From positions 33,698-97,697 of the forward strand of contig JAEOUH010000069.1 in NCBI GenBank assembly GCA_016839365.1: 64,000 bases of DNA, written 5' to 3'. The notes beneath the pieces are model-generated. The model was not told the DNA's origin. It saw only the letters and a program-made list of their open reading frames with translations, and searched no databases. Both the position numbers and the translations under genes were made by a program. Source of the DNA: Candidatus Hermodarchaeota archaeon (GTDB taxonomy: Archaea > Asgardarchaeota > Hermodarchaeia > Hermodarchaeales > Hermodarchaeaceae). The number at the start of each line of letters is the position of its first letter. Position 1 is the first letter of the stretch. Below are positions 1 through 8,894 of this stretch, piece after piece.

Positions 1-2
1 AA

Positions 3-185
3 GAATGGGAACTCTATCCTGCTGAAGCAGTTGCAGTTGGCATGAAGGCTATTGAACAGAAGATTGCCCGTAAAGAGTGGGAAGAGAATGAACTCCTTGC
101 ACATGCTACTAAGATCATTAAACGCTCCATCGATGTGACTCAGTCCCTCATGGACAACGGGTTCATTCCCAAAGCACCCTTCTAA
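3..185 (+). CDS. Malic enzyme C-terminal fragment (gene truncated by window start)
   Basis: Open frame from nt 3 to TAA at 183-185: EWELYPAEAVAVGMKAIEQKIARKEWEENELLAHATKIIKRSIDVTQSLMDNGFIPKAPF, resembling malic enzyme C-termini. Confidence 0.55.
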   Translation, partial: EWELYPAEAVAVGMKAIEQKIARKEWEENELLAHATKIIKRSIDVTQSLMDNGFIPKAPF

Positions 186-302
186 ACCAGGGCGCTTTTT
201 TACTCCTATACGAAAACTATAGACTCTACAAGGACAAACCTTTAACCGCTTGATTTCGAACTCGTGCTAGACTAGCTTGTTATTTCATGGGAGACCTATG
301 CC

Positions 303-977
303 ATGCCAATCTTGGTATCAGATTTAGATGGAACCCTTCTCGATGTCCGAGACCGGTTCATCCATGCACAGATCAATGCGCTAGCGGATTTCGGATACAC
401 AGTGACAATTGAGCAGGTCAGTCCACTCACAGAATTTACGATGGATTACAAACAATTCCTCGGAGGATTAGATGTCCAACTTTCCCAAGAGGACCTCATC
501 CACTATTTCCTACGTATCGAACAGGAATTCTACAAAGGCTGGCAATACTCCTATGTGTTTCCTGGCGTCATCGAAGCCCTTAAGGAGATCCGTCCTCGCG
601 TCGATGCTCTACGTTTGATTACATCACGGGCGTGGGTTGAGGAGACACGGGACGAAGTCAATCATTTTGGATTGGATATCCTCTTTGATCGTCAAGTGGT
701 TACTCGCGGTGACTTGGCTCGTGCCGAGGGCGTCCAAGAAGTTCCGCTCTACCCATTTTTAGATCATCGGCAACGACTAATCCAACTTGCCATTGCTGAC
801 CTGGAAACACCAAATGATGTCTGGGTAATCGGTGATTCACCCAATGAAATGGAAGCAGCACAGAGACTAGGATATACCTCGGTTGGGGTATTAACTGGTT
901 TCTACACACCTGAAGCCTTGGACCCGTATTGCACCCACGTCCTCAATTCAGTAGCAGATATCGACACCCTTCTCTAG
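303..977 (+). CDS. HAD-superfamily hydrolase (phosphoglycolate-phosphatase-like), tandem copy 1
   Basis: N-terminal DLDGTLLD motif, ITSR motif II region, VIGDSPNEMEAA motif IV; 224 aa. Confidence 0.85.
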   Translation: MPILVSDLDGTLLDVRDRFIHAQINALADFGYTVTIEQVSPLTEFTMDYKQFLGGLDVQLSQEDLIHYFLRIEQEFYKGWQYSYVFPGVIEALKEIRPRVDALRLITSRAWVEETRDEVNHFGLDILFDRQVVTRGDLARAEGVQEVPLYPFLDHRQRLIQLAIADLETPNDVWVIGDSPNEMEAAQRLGYTSVGVLTGFYTPEALDPYCTHVLNSVADIDTLL

Positions 978-1042
978 TTTGTGTTCAGTTCCTGACATAG
1001 TCAAGCTTATAACCGAACTAAACCTCCATCCCCCCAGTCACA

Positions 1043-1720
1043 ATGAAGTTGAAAGCATTCCTTTCCGACCTCGATGGCACCCTCATCGATACCCGAGAAA
1101 GAGCTATCCACGCCCACGCTAGCGGTCTGCACAGTATAGGTTATGATGTAACAGCCGAACAGGTACAGAGTCTATATCGATACTCCTTTGATACACGAGA
1201 TCTCCTCAACCGCTTAAACATTCAGCTCTCAGAATCCGAGTTCATCCACTATATCATGGGTTTCCGTGAATTCTTCTTTTCACATTCTGAACTCTCCCAT
1301 ATCATTCCAGGCACCATCGAAGCGCTCGAAAAGCTTCAACCGCAAATCGAACACATGCGAATTATCACATCACGACAAGACAGTGACCAAACTCGCCAAG
1401 AAATCCGACGCTTTGGATTCCACAAGTGGTTCGAGGACATTTTCACTCGTGGTGACTTGGCCCAAGCTGAGGGCAAAGATCGCATTCCCCTATTCCCATA
1501 TCTCCCCCACCGTCGCGGACTTATACGATTGGCTGTACAAGATGTCAAGACCGAAGGTGACGTCTGGGTGGTCGGTGATTCGGCGGGTGAATTGGAAGCC
1601 GCGAAAAGCCTCGGATGCTTCACCATCGGTGTCCTCACGGGATTTGGTACTAACGACGATTTAGCCCCCTTCGCTAGTCGCATATTCGACTCTTTCAAGG
1701 AAATTGTGCAACTTATCTAA
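1043..1720 (+). CDS. HAD-superfamily hydrolase, tandem copy 2
   Basis: DLDGTLID, ITSRQDS, VVGDSAGELEAA; collinear with the preceding ORF over its length. Confidence 0.85.
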   Translation: MKLKAFLSDLDGTLIDTRERAIHAHASGLHSIGYDVTAEQVQSLYRYSFDTRDLLNRLNIQLSESEFIHYIMGFREFFFSHSELSHIIPGTIEALEKLQPQIEHMRIITSRQDSDQTRQEIRRFGFHKWFEDIFTRGDLAQAEGKDRIPLFPYLPHRRGLIRLAVQDVKTEGDVWVVGDSAGELEAAKSLGCFTIGVLTGFGTNDDLAPFASRIFDSFKEIVQLI

Positions 1721-1738
1721 GACACTACAATATGGTTT

Positions 1739-3208
1739 GTGGACATGTCTCCCACACCCTCTCAACCCACCAACTGTGACACCGATTCCACACGATTTGA
1801 CACCCGACAGTATCAAGAACATATCCTCCGACGAATCAAGGAAAACCGGAACCATAACATCTTGGTAGAATTAGACTGTGGGCTAGGCAAACGCGTCCTC
1901 ACCTACAAATTAGTCACCGAGCAGTTTCCACAAACCCGGTTCATCATCACAGTCAACTCGTCATCCTCACTTCAAGAAACCGCCCAATATCTGGAAAAAG
2001 AATACGGCGGTGTTGAAGGCTTAGGTATCCTGGCTCCCAACGTTCAAGGACCTCATCGTGAACAACTCTTGCGAGAATCTCGGGTAGTCTTGTGCACACC
2101 TCGAGTGCTAGCCAACATTCTTAAAAAAGGCAATCTGACGCCAACCAACTTCGACGGCTTGATGATCAACGAAGTAGACACTATCATTAGGCGGGTTGGA
2201 CAGGAGCGGGTGCTTATCCAACCGTGGAGTTATCTCCTCGAATTCTTTAAAGACAATTGGATTATTGGGCTCAGCGGTACCCTTCGCGACGATCATGTAG
2301 TGTTCACTGAAGAGCAGCTCCAGATCCGTAATGAACTCCAAACCCTTGCAGTGTTTCTACCTAACGTCGAACTGATCAGCATGAACGAATTGGCCGACAC
2401 TGATTTGAGCGAGTTCATCAAACCCACAATCTTGGATGCGGTTCCAGTCACCAGTCCAGTGATTCGAGCCACCTCCCTGGTCATCGACGACCTCATCCAA
2501 TCCACCCGGGAAGAAATTCACCAAAGGGTTCGCGAAGAAACCGGTCAGTCGATAGGGGAACTTCCAGAATCCACACGTATTCTACATTTAATCCTCCACG
2601 AACTCCCCATCTCAGAAGAACTCGCTCAAAAATACAGCGGACTCCTAATGACCCGGAAATATTTGTACGGCATGGCATCTAAAAGCTTCCGCCGCTACCT
2701 CCACCACCCCACCCTCAAATCTAACATCGATGTTAACCGCATGATGCAGGATTGGCCTAAAATCACTCCCAAATCACTGAAAGCCCAAGAGCTTGCATTA
2801 AACGCTGACAAAACCGTCATCCTTACCTCATACCTCAACGTCGTCAGTGAAATAGACAGCTTGCTCAAAGTGAGGGGAGTAAATACTTTTCAACTCACCG
2901 GACGCACCCAAGACAAACAAGCAGTGCTATCACAATTCAAACAGGCCAAACCACCTGCCGCAGTCATTTTATCTCCGGTCGGTGAGCGTGACCTTGACTT
3001 ACCCGATGCCGATTTGCTTATAATTTGTGATACCGTCAATACGACGAAAACGGTCTATCAGAAAATGAAGCGTAGCCGTGGTGGACGAGTTGTTTTCTTG
3101 GTGTATGCAGACACCTCAGAAGTGGAGAAACTCCGACGCCTCCTAGATAACATCATGGAGCGGTATCCCTGGTCATCACGACTCGGCGATATGAAAGATT
3201 TGCGCTAA
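1739..3208 (+). CDS. SF2 helicase-like protein (Hef/FANCM-like) with degenerate motifs
   Basis: RQYQEHILRRIKENRNHNILVELDCGLGKRVLTYKLV (Walker A region), VVLCTPRVL (Ib), NEVD in place of DExx, GLSGT, LSPVGERDLDLPDADLLIICD (motif V), RSRGGRVVFLVY. Confidence 0.7.
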   Translation: MDMSPTPSQPTNCDTDSTRFDTRQYQEHILRRIKENRNHNILVELDCGLGKRVLTYKLVTEQFPQTRFIITVNSSSSLQETAQYLEKEYGGVEGLGILAPNVQGPHREQLLRESRVVLCTPRVLANILKKGNLTPTNFDGLMINEVDTIIRRVGQERVLIQPWSYLLEFFKDNWIIGLSGTLRDDHVVFTEEQLQIRNELQTLAVFLPNVELISMNELADTDLSEFIKPTILDAVPVTSPVIRATSLVIDDLIQSTREEIHQRVREETGQSIGELPESTRILHLILHELPISEELAQKYSGLLMTRKYLYGMASKSFRRYLHHPTLKSNIDVNRMMQDWPKITPKSLKAQELALNADKTVILTSYLNVVSEIDSLLKVRGVNTFQLTGRTQDKQAVLSQFKQAKPPAAVILSPVGERDLDLPDADLLIICDTVNTTKTVYQKMKRSRGGRVVFLVYADTSEVEKLRRLLDNIMERYPWSSRLGDMKDLR

Positions 3209-3233
3209 CAAAATACCCTGATATTGCCCTCCC

Positions 3234-3758
3234 CTACCAGGTCAGCCATCGAAACCAGACCATAAGGCTCACCATGATAATATAAACCAATACTACAAAA
3301 TTCAGGCCCATCAGAAGAAGAAGTGAATTAACGATACTGCGAATATCAACGAGAAGAGAGGATAAAGTAGAGAAATACCCAAGAATGAAAGTTGTCCATT
3401 GGATCCAAATTGCTGCCACCATGATAGACGCAATCGCACTTGCGAAGAACCATCGAGTATTTTGTGGGACATTCGTAGGATGCGAACAAACGCTGACCAA
3501 TACGCTACAAAGCCACGGTCCGAAGACAATAACACCAAAGGAAAGAGGAAAGTGAACCAGACTCAACTGGTTAAAAAACAGAAGCCCTCCCCCAGGTGTA
3601 GGATAATATCCTATCCGAGTAATTAAGTCAAGTGAAATAATCATCTGGGCGAATACAATGATGAACTGTGTAGCTACAGCAACTGAGAGACCAACGAACA
3701 CCAATCGCCAAGCTAGATTACTGCCCAGGTATTCATCGTAATCGTATACAACACCCAA
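3234..3758 (-). CDS. Multi-pass membrane protein, paralog of the next ORF
   Basis: About 4 hydrophobic segments; resembles the 3785-4354 product (…GPW…HP… pattern). Confidence 0.6.
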   Translation of the reverse strand: MGVVYDYDEYLGSNLAWRLVFVGLSVAVATQFIIVFAQMIISLDLITRIGYYPTPGGGLLFFNQLSLVHFPLSFGVIVFGPWLCSVLVSVCSHPTNVPQNTRWFFASAIASIMVAAIWIQWTTFILGYFSTLSSLLVDIRSIVNSLLLLMGLNFVVLVYIIMVSLMVWFRWLTW

Positions 3759-3784
3759 ACATGTTCCCTCGCTCCAATCCTGTT

Positions 3785-4354
3785 CTAAGGGTTATTTAAA
3801 ACCTCAGATACAGGCTTTAGCCACTTCCACCAAAAAACCACACTTATCCCAACAATGGTGAACCCCACGATCCCATAGAGGATAGATGTGGTGACCAACT
3901 CAAACAACACAAATGGATCCGGTGGGTAAGGCCAGGTAACATGGTTGTATAACAGGATTAACTCTCCCCAACACATACCGATAAACGTCATAATCAAAAA
4001 TCCCTGGCCTAGCCATTGCCAATACTGGGATCCGTATTTTGGATGTGTGCTGCCAAAAATCACAATCATACCAAACCATGGGCCAATAAGCGTGGTGATT
4101 ATCAGAGTAAATATCAAACTGAAGAATTGCATAGTCCCACCAAACGACCAATTCGATAGGAGAAAAGCTTGGCGTGTCAATTCAAATAACACGATTTGAC
4201 TCACGATCAGGCATAGGCTAGCACTTGTTAGAATAATGAATCCCCACCGCCATGCCCGTTTTGAACCAGGATAAACTTCAACAGACTTTTTCAATTCCAT
4301 ACATTTTCCTCTCCATAAAATAGTAACCAAGGCACCCAGAGGGCTTGTATCCAA
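3785..4354 (-). CDS. Multi-pass membrane protein
   Basis: Hydrophobic segments; shares layout and the IGPWFGMIVIFGSTHPKYGSQ-like segment with the neighbouring ORF. Confidence 0.6.
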   Translation of the reverse strand: MDTSPLGALVTILWRGKCMELKKSVEVYPGSKRAWRWGFIILTSASLCLIVSQIVLFELTRQAFLLSNWSFGGTMQFFSLIFTLIITTLIGPWFGMIVIFGSTHPKYGSQYWQWLGQGFLIMTFIGMCWGELILLYNHVTWPYPPDPFVLFELVTTSILYGIVGFTIVGISVVFWWKWLKPVSEVLNNP

Positions 4355-4415
4355 TTAATTCTTAGTATTACAAGGATTTAACAATTCAGAACAATGTTTC
4401 AACTTGTGAAACTGA

Positions 4416-5039
4416 ATGACCACCCACAATCAGCATTCCAAAGAAGAATCAACAGCTCCTACGGTCTTTCCTGTCTACGTCTTTGAGAGAACTAGCAAAT
4501 CAATCTTCAACTATTGTCTCAACAAAGCCACAGGGTCATCTCCGCGTGAAGCCCTGGGCGTCGTTCTGGGCTTTCGTCGACAATGGCAGGGAGAGAAGTA
4601 TATCCGTATCACCGATTGGGCCACCGGACACGTAGAAGCCAGTATTGCCCATGCCCGGTTCACTCCAGAAGGTATCCTCGAATATCGGCTTACCCTGCAC
4701 GATCGGTATGGCAATAATCCCCATTCTCCTCGCGTCGTCGGCCTCTGGCACTCCCATCCCTTTGGTGGCGATCCGCAGTTCTCCTCAACGGATTTACGTA
4801 CATTCTTCAACACGCCTTTCTGTGCTGAGGGCAACGTCTTCTTTTTGATTGATCCCCTCAGCCGGATCTTCAAAGTGTATATGCTTCGACCACGGCCCGA
4901 ACAGCCCGGCTTACAGCTAGAAAGGGTAGAATGGTGTACCTATCGTCCATCAGTCCCCGCTGGGGAACCAATGCTTCAGGATAACTCGCTAATCCATGAG
5001 GAGGAAATGCGTGATGACGAAGAAGCCCACACCGATTGA
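4416..5039 (+). CDS. JAB/MPN (JAMM) metallopeptidase, deubiquitinase-like
   Basis: PREALGVVLG (Glu) and VVGLWHSHPFGGDPQFSSTD (HxH…SxxD JAMM motif); overlaps the E1-like ORF. Confidence 0.85.
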   Translation: MTTHNQHSKEESTAPTVFPVYVFERTSKSIFNYCLNKATGSSPREALGVVLGFRRQWQGEKYIRITDWATGHVEASIAHARFTPEGILEYRLTLHDRYGNNPHSPRVVGLWHSHPFGGDPQFSSTDLRTFFNTPFCAEGNVFFLIDPLSRIFKVYMLRPRPEQPGLQLERVEWCTYRPSVPAGEPMLQDNSLIHEEEMRDDEEAHTD

Positions 5040-5877
5040 TTTAGAGTATTTTGAGAAGGATCAGCATGATCGAACACGACGCTGGTTGGGGGCTACCAAT
5101 CTTGAGGCCGTTCGTCAGTCAACGGTACTGATGGTGGGCGCAGGGGCAGTCGGGAATGAGGTCTGTAAGAATCTCGGCTTGTTAGGGGTTGGGAAAATCG
5201 TTTTGGTGGATCCCGATAAAGTGGCCGCCTCCAATTTGAACCGCTGTGTTTTCTTTCGTCCAGGAGACCACGATATTAAGTTCAAAGTCGATGCAGTGGC
5301 TGAGCGGCTCCCTGAACTCGCAACCGATACAGTGGTTGAACCACATGCCATACCGATACAGGTTGCACCGGACGAAGTGTGGGATGTTGACTTAGTGTTG
5401 GTCGGTGTTGACAACCATTATGCCCGCTACCTGCTGAATGCTAAAAATCTCAGCATCGAGCCACCCTTGCCAGTGATAAATGGGGCTATGGGAAAGGACT
5501 TCGTGTCAGTTGAAGTCCTCGCGCCACCAAAGACAGCGTGCTTGGTGTGTTCGTGGAGTAAAGACTTCGTCGATCATGTCATCACCAACGAAGTACGCAC
5601 ACGATGTGATCCTTTCTTTGTTGACACTATGCCCCGATTTCCCATGATTAGTTTTGTTACCTCCGTTGTGGGCGCAGTGATGGCGTGGGAAGCCACAAAG
5701 ATGCTTGCTGGATTACAGCAGTGGCGTCTAACGGGGCAATGGCAGGAGGGGCTCAAACCAGCACTTGGCCGGTTCATCCAATACGACTTACACAAGCATA
5801 AATCCATGACAGGACCAATTATGGCAAATCCACGGTGTACAGAAATTTTCTGTCGCGATAAGCGGAAACATCTCTAA
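4996..5877 (+). CDS. ThiF/MoeB/E1-like adenylating enzyme
   Basis: VLMVGAGAVGNEVCKNLGLLGVGKIVLVDPDKVAASNLNRCVFF; CLVC pair; TRCDPFFVDTMPRFPMISFVTSVVGAVMAWEATKML. An internal ATG at 5011 is an alternative start. Confidence 0.9.
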   Translation: MRRKCVMTKKPTPIDLEYFEKDQHDRTRRWLGATNLEAVRQSTVLMVGAGAVGNEVCKNLGLLGVGKIVLVDPDKVAASNLNRCVFFRPGDHDIKFKVDAVAERLPELATDTVVEPHAIPIQVAPDEVWDVDLVLVGVDNHYARYLLNAKNLSIEPPLPVINGAMGKDFVSVEVLAPPKTACLVCSWSKDFVDHVITNEVRTRCDPFFVDTMPRFPMISFVTSVVGAVMAWEATKMLAGLQQWRLTGQWQEGLKPALGRFIQYDLHKHKSMTGPIMANPRCTEIFCRDKRKHL

Positions 5878-5881
5878 CCCG

Positions 5882-7483
5882 TTAGATTAAACCAATGGTC
5901 TTCTGCCAGACCGTTGAAGTCGGTTTCTGATCAGCCCACAAGCGTAGGTTCAGAGTTACTTTGGGGGCTCCATTTGGCATAGGGAGGTTCATCCAAATAT
6001 TCACAGGGGAATCTAATCGAGGTGCGAAGGGTTCAATAGCCACTACCTGGTCCATAAGGCCGTCTGAAACGGTTGCTGTCATCACCATTTGGTCTAACGG
6101 ATGGGCACTGCTTGGTTTTGGAATCAATGAGACCTTCAAGGGCAACGTACTCCCACGTGGGACAGCATCAGGGGCGTTAACCTCTAATTCTGCGGGGGCT
6201 TCTCTCAACCGGGCGGGAACCGATTCGGGGACACCCACCACTCGTTTTACTTTCCACCCGGTCTCAATCTTGGGCTCAGAACGCTCTCCCTTTTTTCCAT
6301 CAATGGCAACAGTATCAGAGTACCAACTGACTTTGAATTCTTGGCGGACGCGAGTATCCATCCAGTTTCCGATGATAAGGGGAATATGACGGTTTGTCAC
6401 TCCTAACAATCCCATGGCCCCATGCCAGGTCGGATCAACAGGGATCCATTGACCCCGAATCCAAATTTCACTCCAAGCATGACGCTCCCAGGACTGCCCA
6501 TTATAAGCATAACCCGCTTCCAATCGGGCTGGTATTTTGTTCGCGCGACACAACGCCGCAAATAAAGCGGCATATTCAGTGCAATCACCAACCTGCTTTT
6601 CGATAGCATAAGCTGCTCCTCTTTCATACTCTTGACGAACATACCGCATCTTCTTTGTAACTGCCCTCATCGCTGCTTGTGCAAATTGTATCGGTGTTGA
6701 ATGATCTTTAGCAATATCTCGGGCAAGATCTTTGATGAGGTGGTGGTGTGATTCTATGAAATTTTCTGGTTGGGTGAACTTAACGATATTGGATGGAAAG
6801 GCTGAGTTGCGAGTTTCTGGCGGAATATTATACCGTAGTGCGCGATTCCGAATGAGAGCTGTGTACCCACAGGTAAAGGCTTCTCCAACAGCAAGACTAG
6901 CTTGATGAAATCGTATCCATTGATTTCCGATTGTATCATTCTGTTGTTGTCCATCCTTCGGAGAGAACTGGATATCAAGTACCGTTTGCCGAGGAGGCAG
7001 CGAAGGCGGAGCAGCTATTATAACTCGAACATTGCTGATTCGAGCACGTGTAATGTTCTTCACAGTCGCTGAATAATTGACCCTGTGCACTACAATTGGT
7101 GGATGTCCTCCTTCAAAGCGAAAGCATCCCATGACATAATGATCGTCGGGAGGTCCTCGATAGGGATACTTATCGATTGCGGCTTTGATGCGGGTTTCCT
7201 GCAATGCAACAACGATTGTATAGAATCCAGACAGCAGATTTGCCGTCAGTGGCACACTAAATTCACCTGTATTAGTCTTACCAAAATGAAACGGGACCTT
7301 ACTCACCATTCGCCCGAAGGGATCAATGATGTAGACGATCCCATTGTCAACCTTTACATTCGATTTTGCTTGACCCTTTCGTTTCAACTGAATAGAAATC
7401 CGTTGACCGGCTTTAACACTCGGAACACCATCTTGCCTCGTAGGGGCGATAATTTTCAAAGACACGGGAAGATTACTCGTCAT
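5882..7483 (-). CDS. Transglutaminase-like protein with flanking Ig/beta-rich domains, probably cytosolic
   Basis: Triad VGDCTEYAALFAALCR / WERHAWSEIWI / WIPVDPTWHG; no clear signal peptide or TM segment. Confidence 0.85.
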   Translation of the reverse strand: MTSNLPVSLKIIAPTRQDGVPSVKAGQRISIQLKRKGQAKSNVKVDNGIVYIIDPFGRMVSKVPFHFGKTNTGEFSVPLTANLLSGFYTIVVALQETRIKAAIDKYPYRGPPDDHYVMGCFRFEGGHPPIVVHRVNYSATVKNITRARISNVRVIIAAPPSLPPRQTVLDIQFSPKDGQQQNDTIGNQWIRFHQASLAVGEAFTCGYTALIRNRALRYNIPPETRNSAFPSNIVKFTQPENFIESHHHLIKDLARDIAKDHSTPIQFAQAAMRAVTKKMRYVRQEYERGAAYAIEKQVGDCTEYAALFAALCRANKIPARLEAGYAYNGQSWERHAWSEIWIRGQWIPVDPTWHGAMGLLGVTNRHIPLIIGNWMDTRVRQEFKVSWYSDTVAIDGKKGERSEPKIETGWKVKRVVGVPESVPARLREAPAELEVNAPDAVPRGSTLPLKVSLIPKPSSAHPLDQMVMTATVSDGLMDQVVAIEPFAPRLDSPVNIWMNLPMPNGAPKVTLNLRLWADQKPTSTVWQKTIGLI

Positions 7484-7868
7484 TATCTCGACCTACTTGG
7501 TCGGCTTCAGAGCGGGATTCGATTCCTTCTTCTTCTGGAAGAATAACTACTTTTCCACCCAGTGGTTGAGGTGAGCGTCGGGGGACATCGCCCAATATTC
7601 TCACAGATGTTCGTATCTCCGTAGGTTGGCTTCCTAAATCCAATCGGGGACCCAAAAACCGAGTAAAGTGTGGAGAGTGGGCTTCACCGCCACGAACGAT
7701 TGCTCCGGGACAGGTGCCTTGCCCTGATTCTAAGAAGAGGGCACGACACGAAGGACAAATATAGCTACCACAGACTGTACAAATCCACCATTGGCTCCGT
7801 GCATTTTCAAGTGAAACTTGAGTGGCACAAGCCGCACACCGCATTTGGGATGCACCATGTATACTCAT
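7473..7868 (-). CDS. RING/treble-clef-like zinc protein with a SIM-like C-terminal tail
   Basis: CAAC-x15-CTVC-x4-CPSC-x11-CP cysteine pattern; tail with TSVRILGD and KVVILPEEE; overlaps the adjacent transglutaminase ORF. Confidence 0.7.
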   Translation of the reverse strand: MSIHGASQMRCAACATQVSLENARSQWWICTVCGSYICPSCRALFLESGQGTCPGAIVRGGEAHSPHFTRFLGPRLDLGSQPTEIRTSVRILGDVPRRSPQPLGGKVVILPEEEGIESRSEADQVGRDNDE

Positions 7869-8092
7869 GATGGTCTCTCCTTAAGCTCACGTCGTTTCTT
7901 TTTACCATGAATTCTAATGGAATAATAAGGCGAAAAGTTGGGAGGTCGTTCTTCTTCAAAAGGGATGTCTCTCTCTCGGAGAATCTGAATCCGGGTTTCC
8001 CTCTCAGATTCATTCGTTGATTTTTCAGGTTCTTCCTCATACTCGTCGGGGCTTTCTTTCTCCTCTGAAGGTGGATCCGACATAATTGACAC
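7865..8092 (-). CDS. Small charged protein, acidic N-terminus and basic C-terminus
   Basis: 75 aa in-operon ORF; 4-nt overlap with the downstream gene; TRIQILRERD motif. Confidence 0.55.
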   Translation of the reverse strand: MSIMSDPPSEEKESPDEYEEEPEKSTNESERETRIQILRERDIPFEEERPPNFSPYYSIRIHGKKKRRELKERPS

Positions 8093-8097
8093 CTCGT

Positions 8098-8850
8098 TTA
8101 TCTCTCATCATCAAGAATCCGAACCGATGTACGTCTACTTGGTTTATCCAAAACGCGGGGCGCCCTTCGAACAGATTCCGCGCTTGATGATGAGGACTCA
8201 AGTATGCGTACACGTCCCTGCCGTGAAGCCGCAGCTGGCCCATCCTTGTGCTGGGCTTCCCAGAGCTGATCAAGGGTTTCAACGATTCTGTCTGCATCTT
8301 GCTCATACCATGCCATAGCCGCCATATTTAGACCATGATCGGATTGAAACTGAGATGGTGGTTCTACTCGGTCTGGTTTTAACAATACAAAAAAGGGGAG
8401 ATCTTCAAGGATACGATCTAATTCTCCACGAACCGAGTAGCAGGCATGTCCAGTCCCGCTCGCCGCCAGTCTGGGGTGATACAGGGGCGTTTCTGCTACA
8501 GGTCGAATGGCGCCTATGTTCTGAGGGTACTCTCGGGGCAAATCAAAGATGAATCGATGCTCATAACGTATGGCGCTTGTATCCTCAAGGTTTCTGGGTT
8601 TACGAACGAAGCCGGGGAGATTACGCATAGTAAAGCGAATCCGTTTAAAAGCTCCATCGCGATATCGGGCGATGGTGGAAACGGTGAAATCGCGATTGCT
8701 CCAAGCTGTGTCTTCGCGGTGCGGAGGATCTGGATCCCACCCTCGTCGTCCAAAGAGATTGTTCATAGTGTCAAAAAATGTCTGAATCTGGGTTTCCACT
8801 CTGGCGTTAAACAGCTCAGTAGAGAATACTGGTCGGGTCACGATTATCAC
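8098..8850 (-). CDS. E2 (UBC-fold)-like ubiquitin-conjugating protein with a C-terminal SIM-like tail
   Basis: FIFDLPREYPQNIGAIRPVAETPLYHPRLAASGTGHACYSV resembles the E2 core (YP…P…HPx…G.xCx) with candidate catalytic Cys137. Confidence 0.7.
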   Translation of the reverse strand: MIIVTRPVFSTELFNARVETQIQTFFDTMNNLFGRRGWDPDPPHREDTAWSNRDFTVSTIARYRDGAFKRIRFTMRNLPGFVRKPRNLEDTSAIRYEHRFIFDLPREYPQNIGAIRPVAETPLYHPRLAASGTGHACYSVRGELDRILEDLPFFVLLKPDRVEPPSQFQSDHGLNMAAMAWYEQDADRIVETLDQLWEAQHKDGPAAASRQGRVRILESSSSSAESVRRAPRVLDKPSRRTSVRILDDER

Positions 8851-8894
8851 CCTCAGTTCCTGTATTCGTCTCGGGTGTGTGAAGATTTTTTTTG

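Noticed and set aside
8395-8415. RILED within the E2-like core as another SIM-like motif
   Set aside because: It lies in the predicted folded core just after the active-site Cys, not in a disordered tail, so it is probably coincidental
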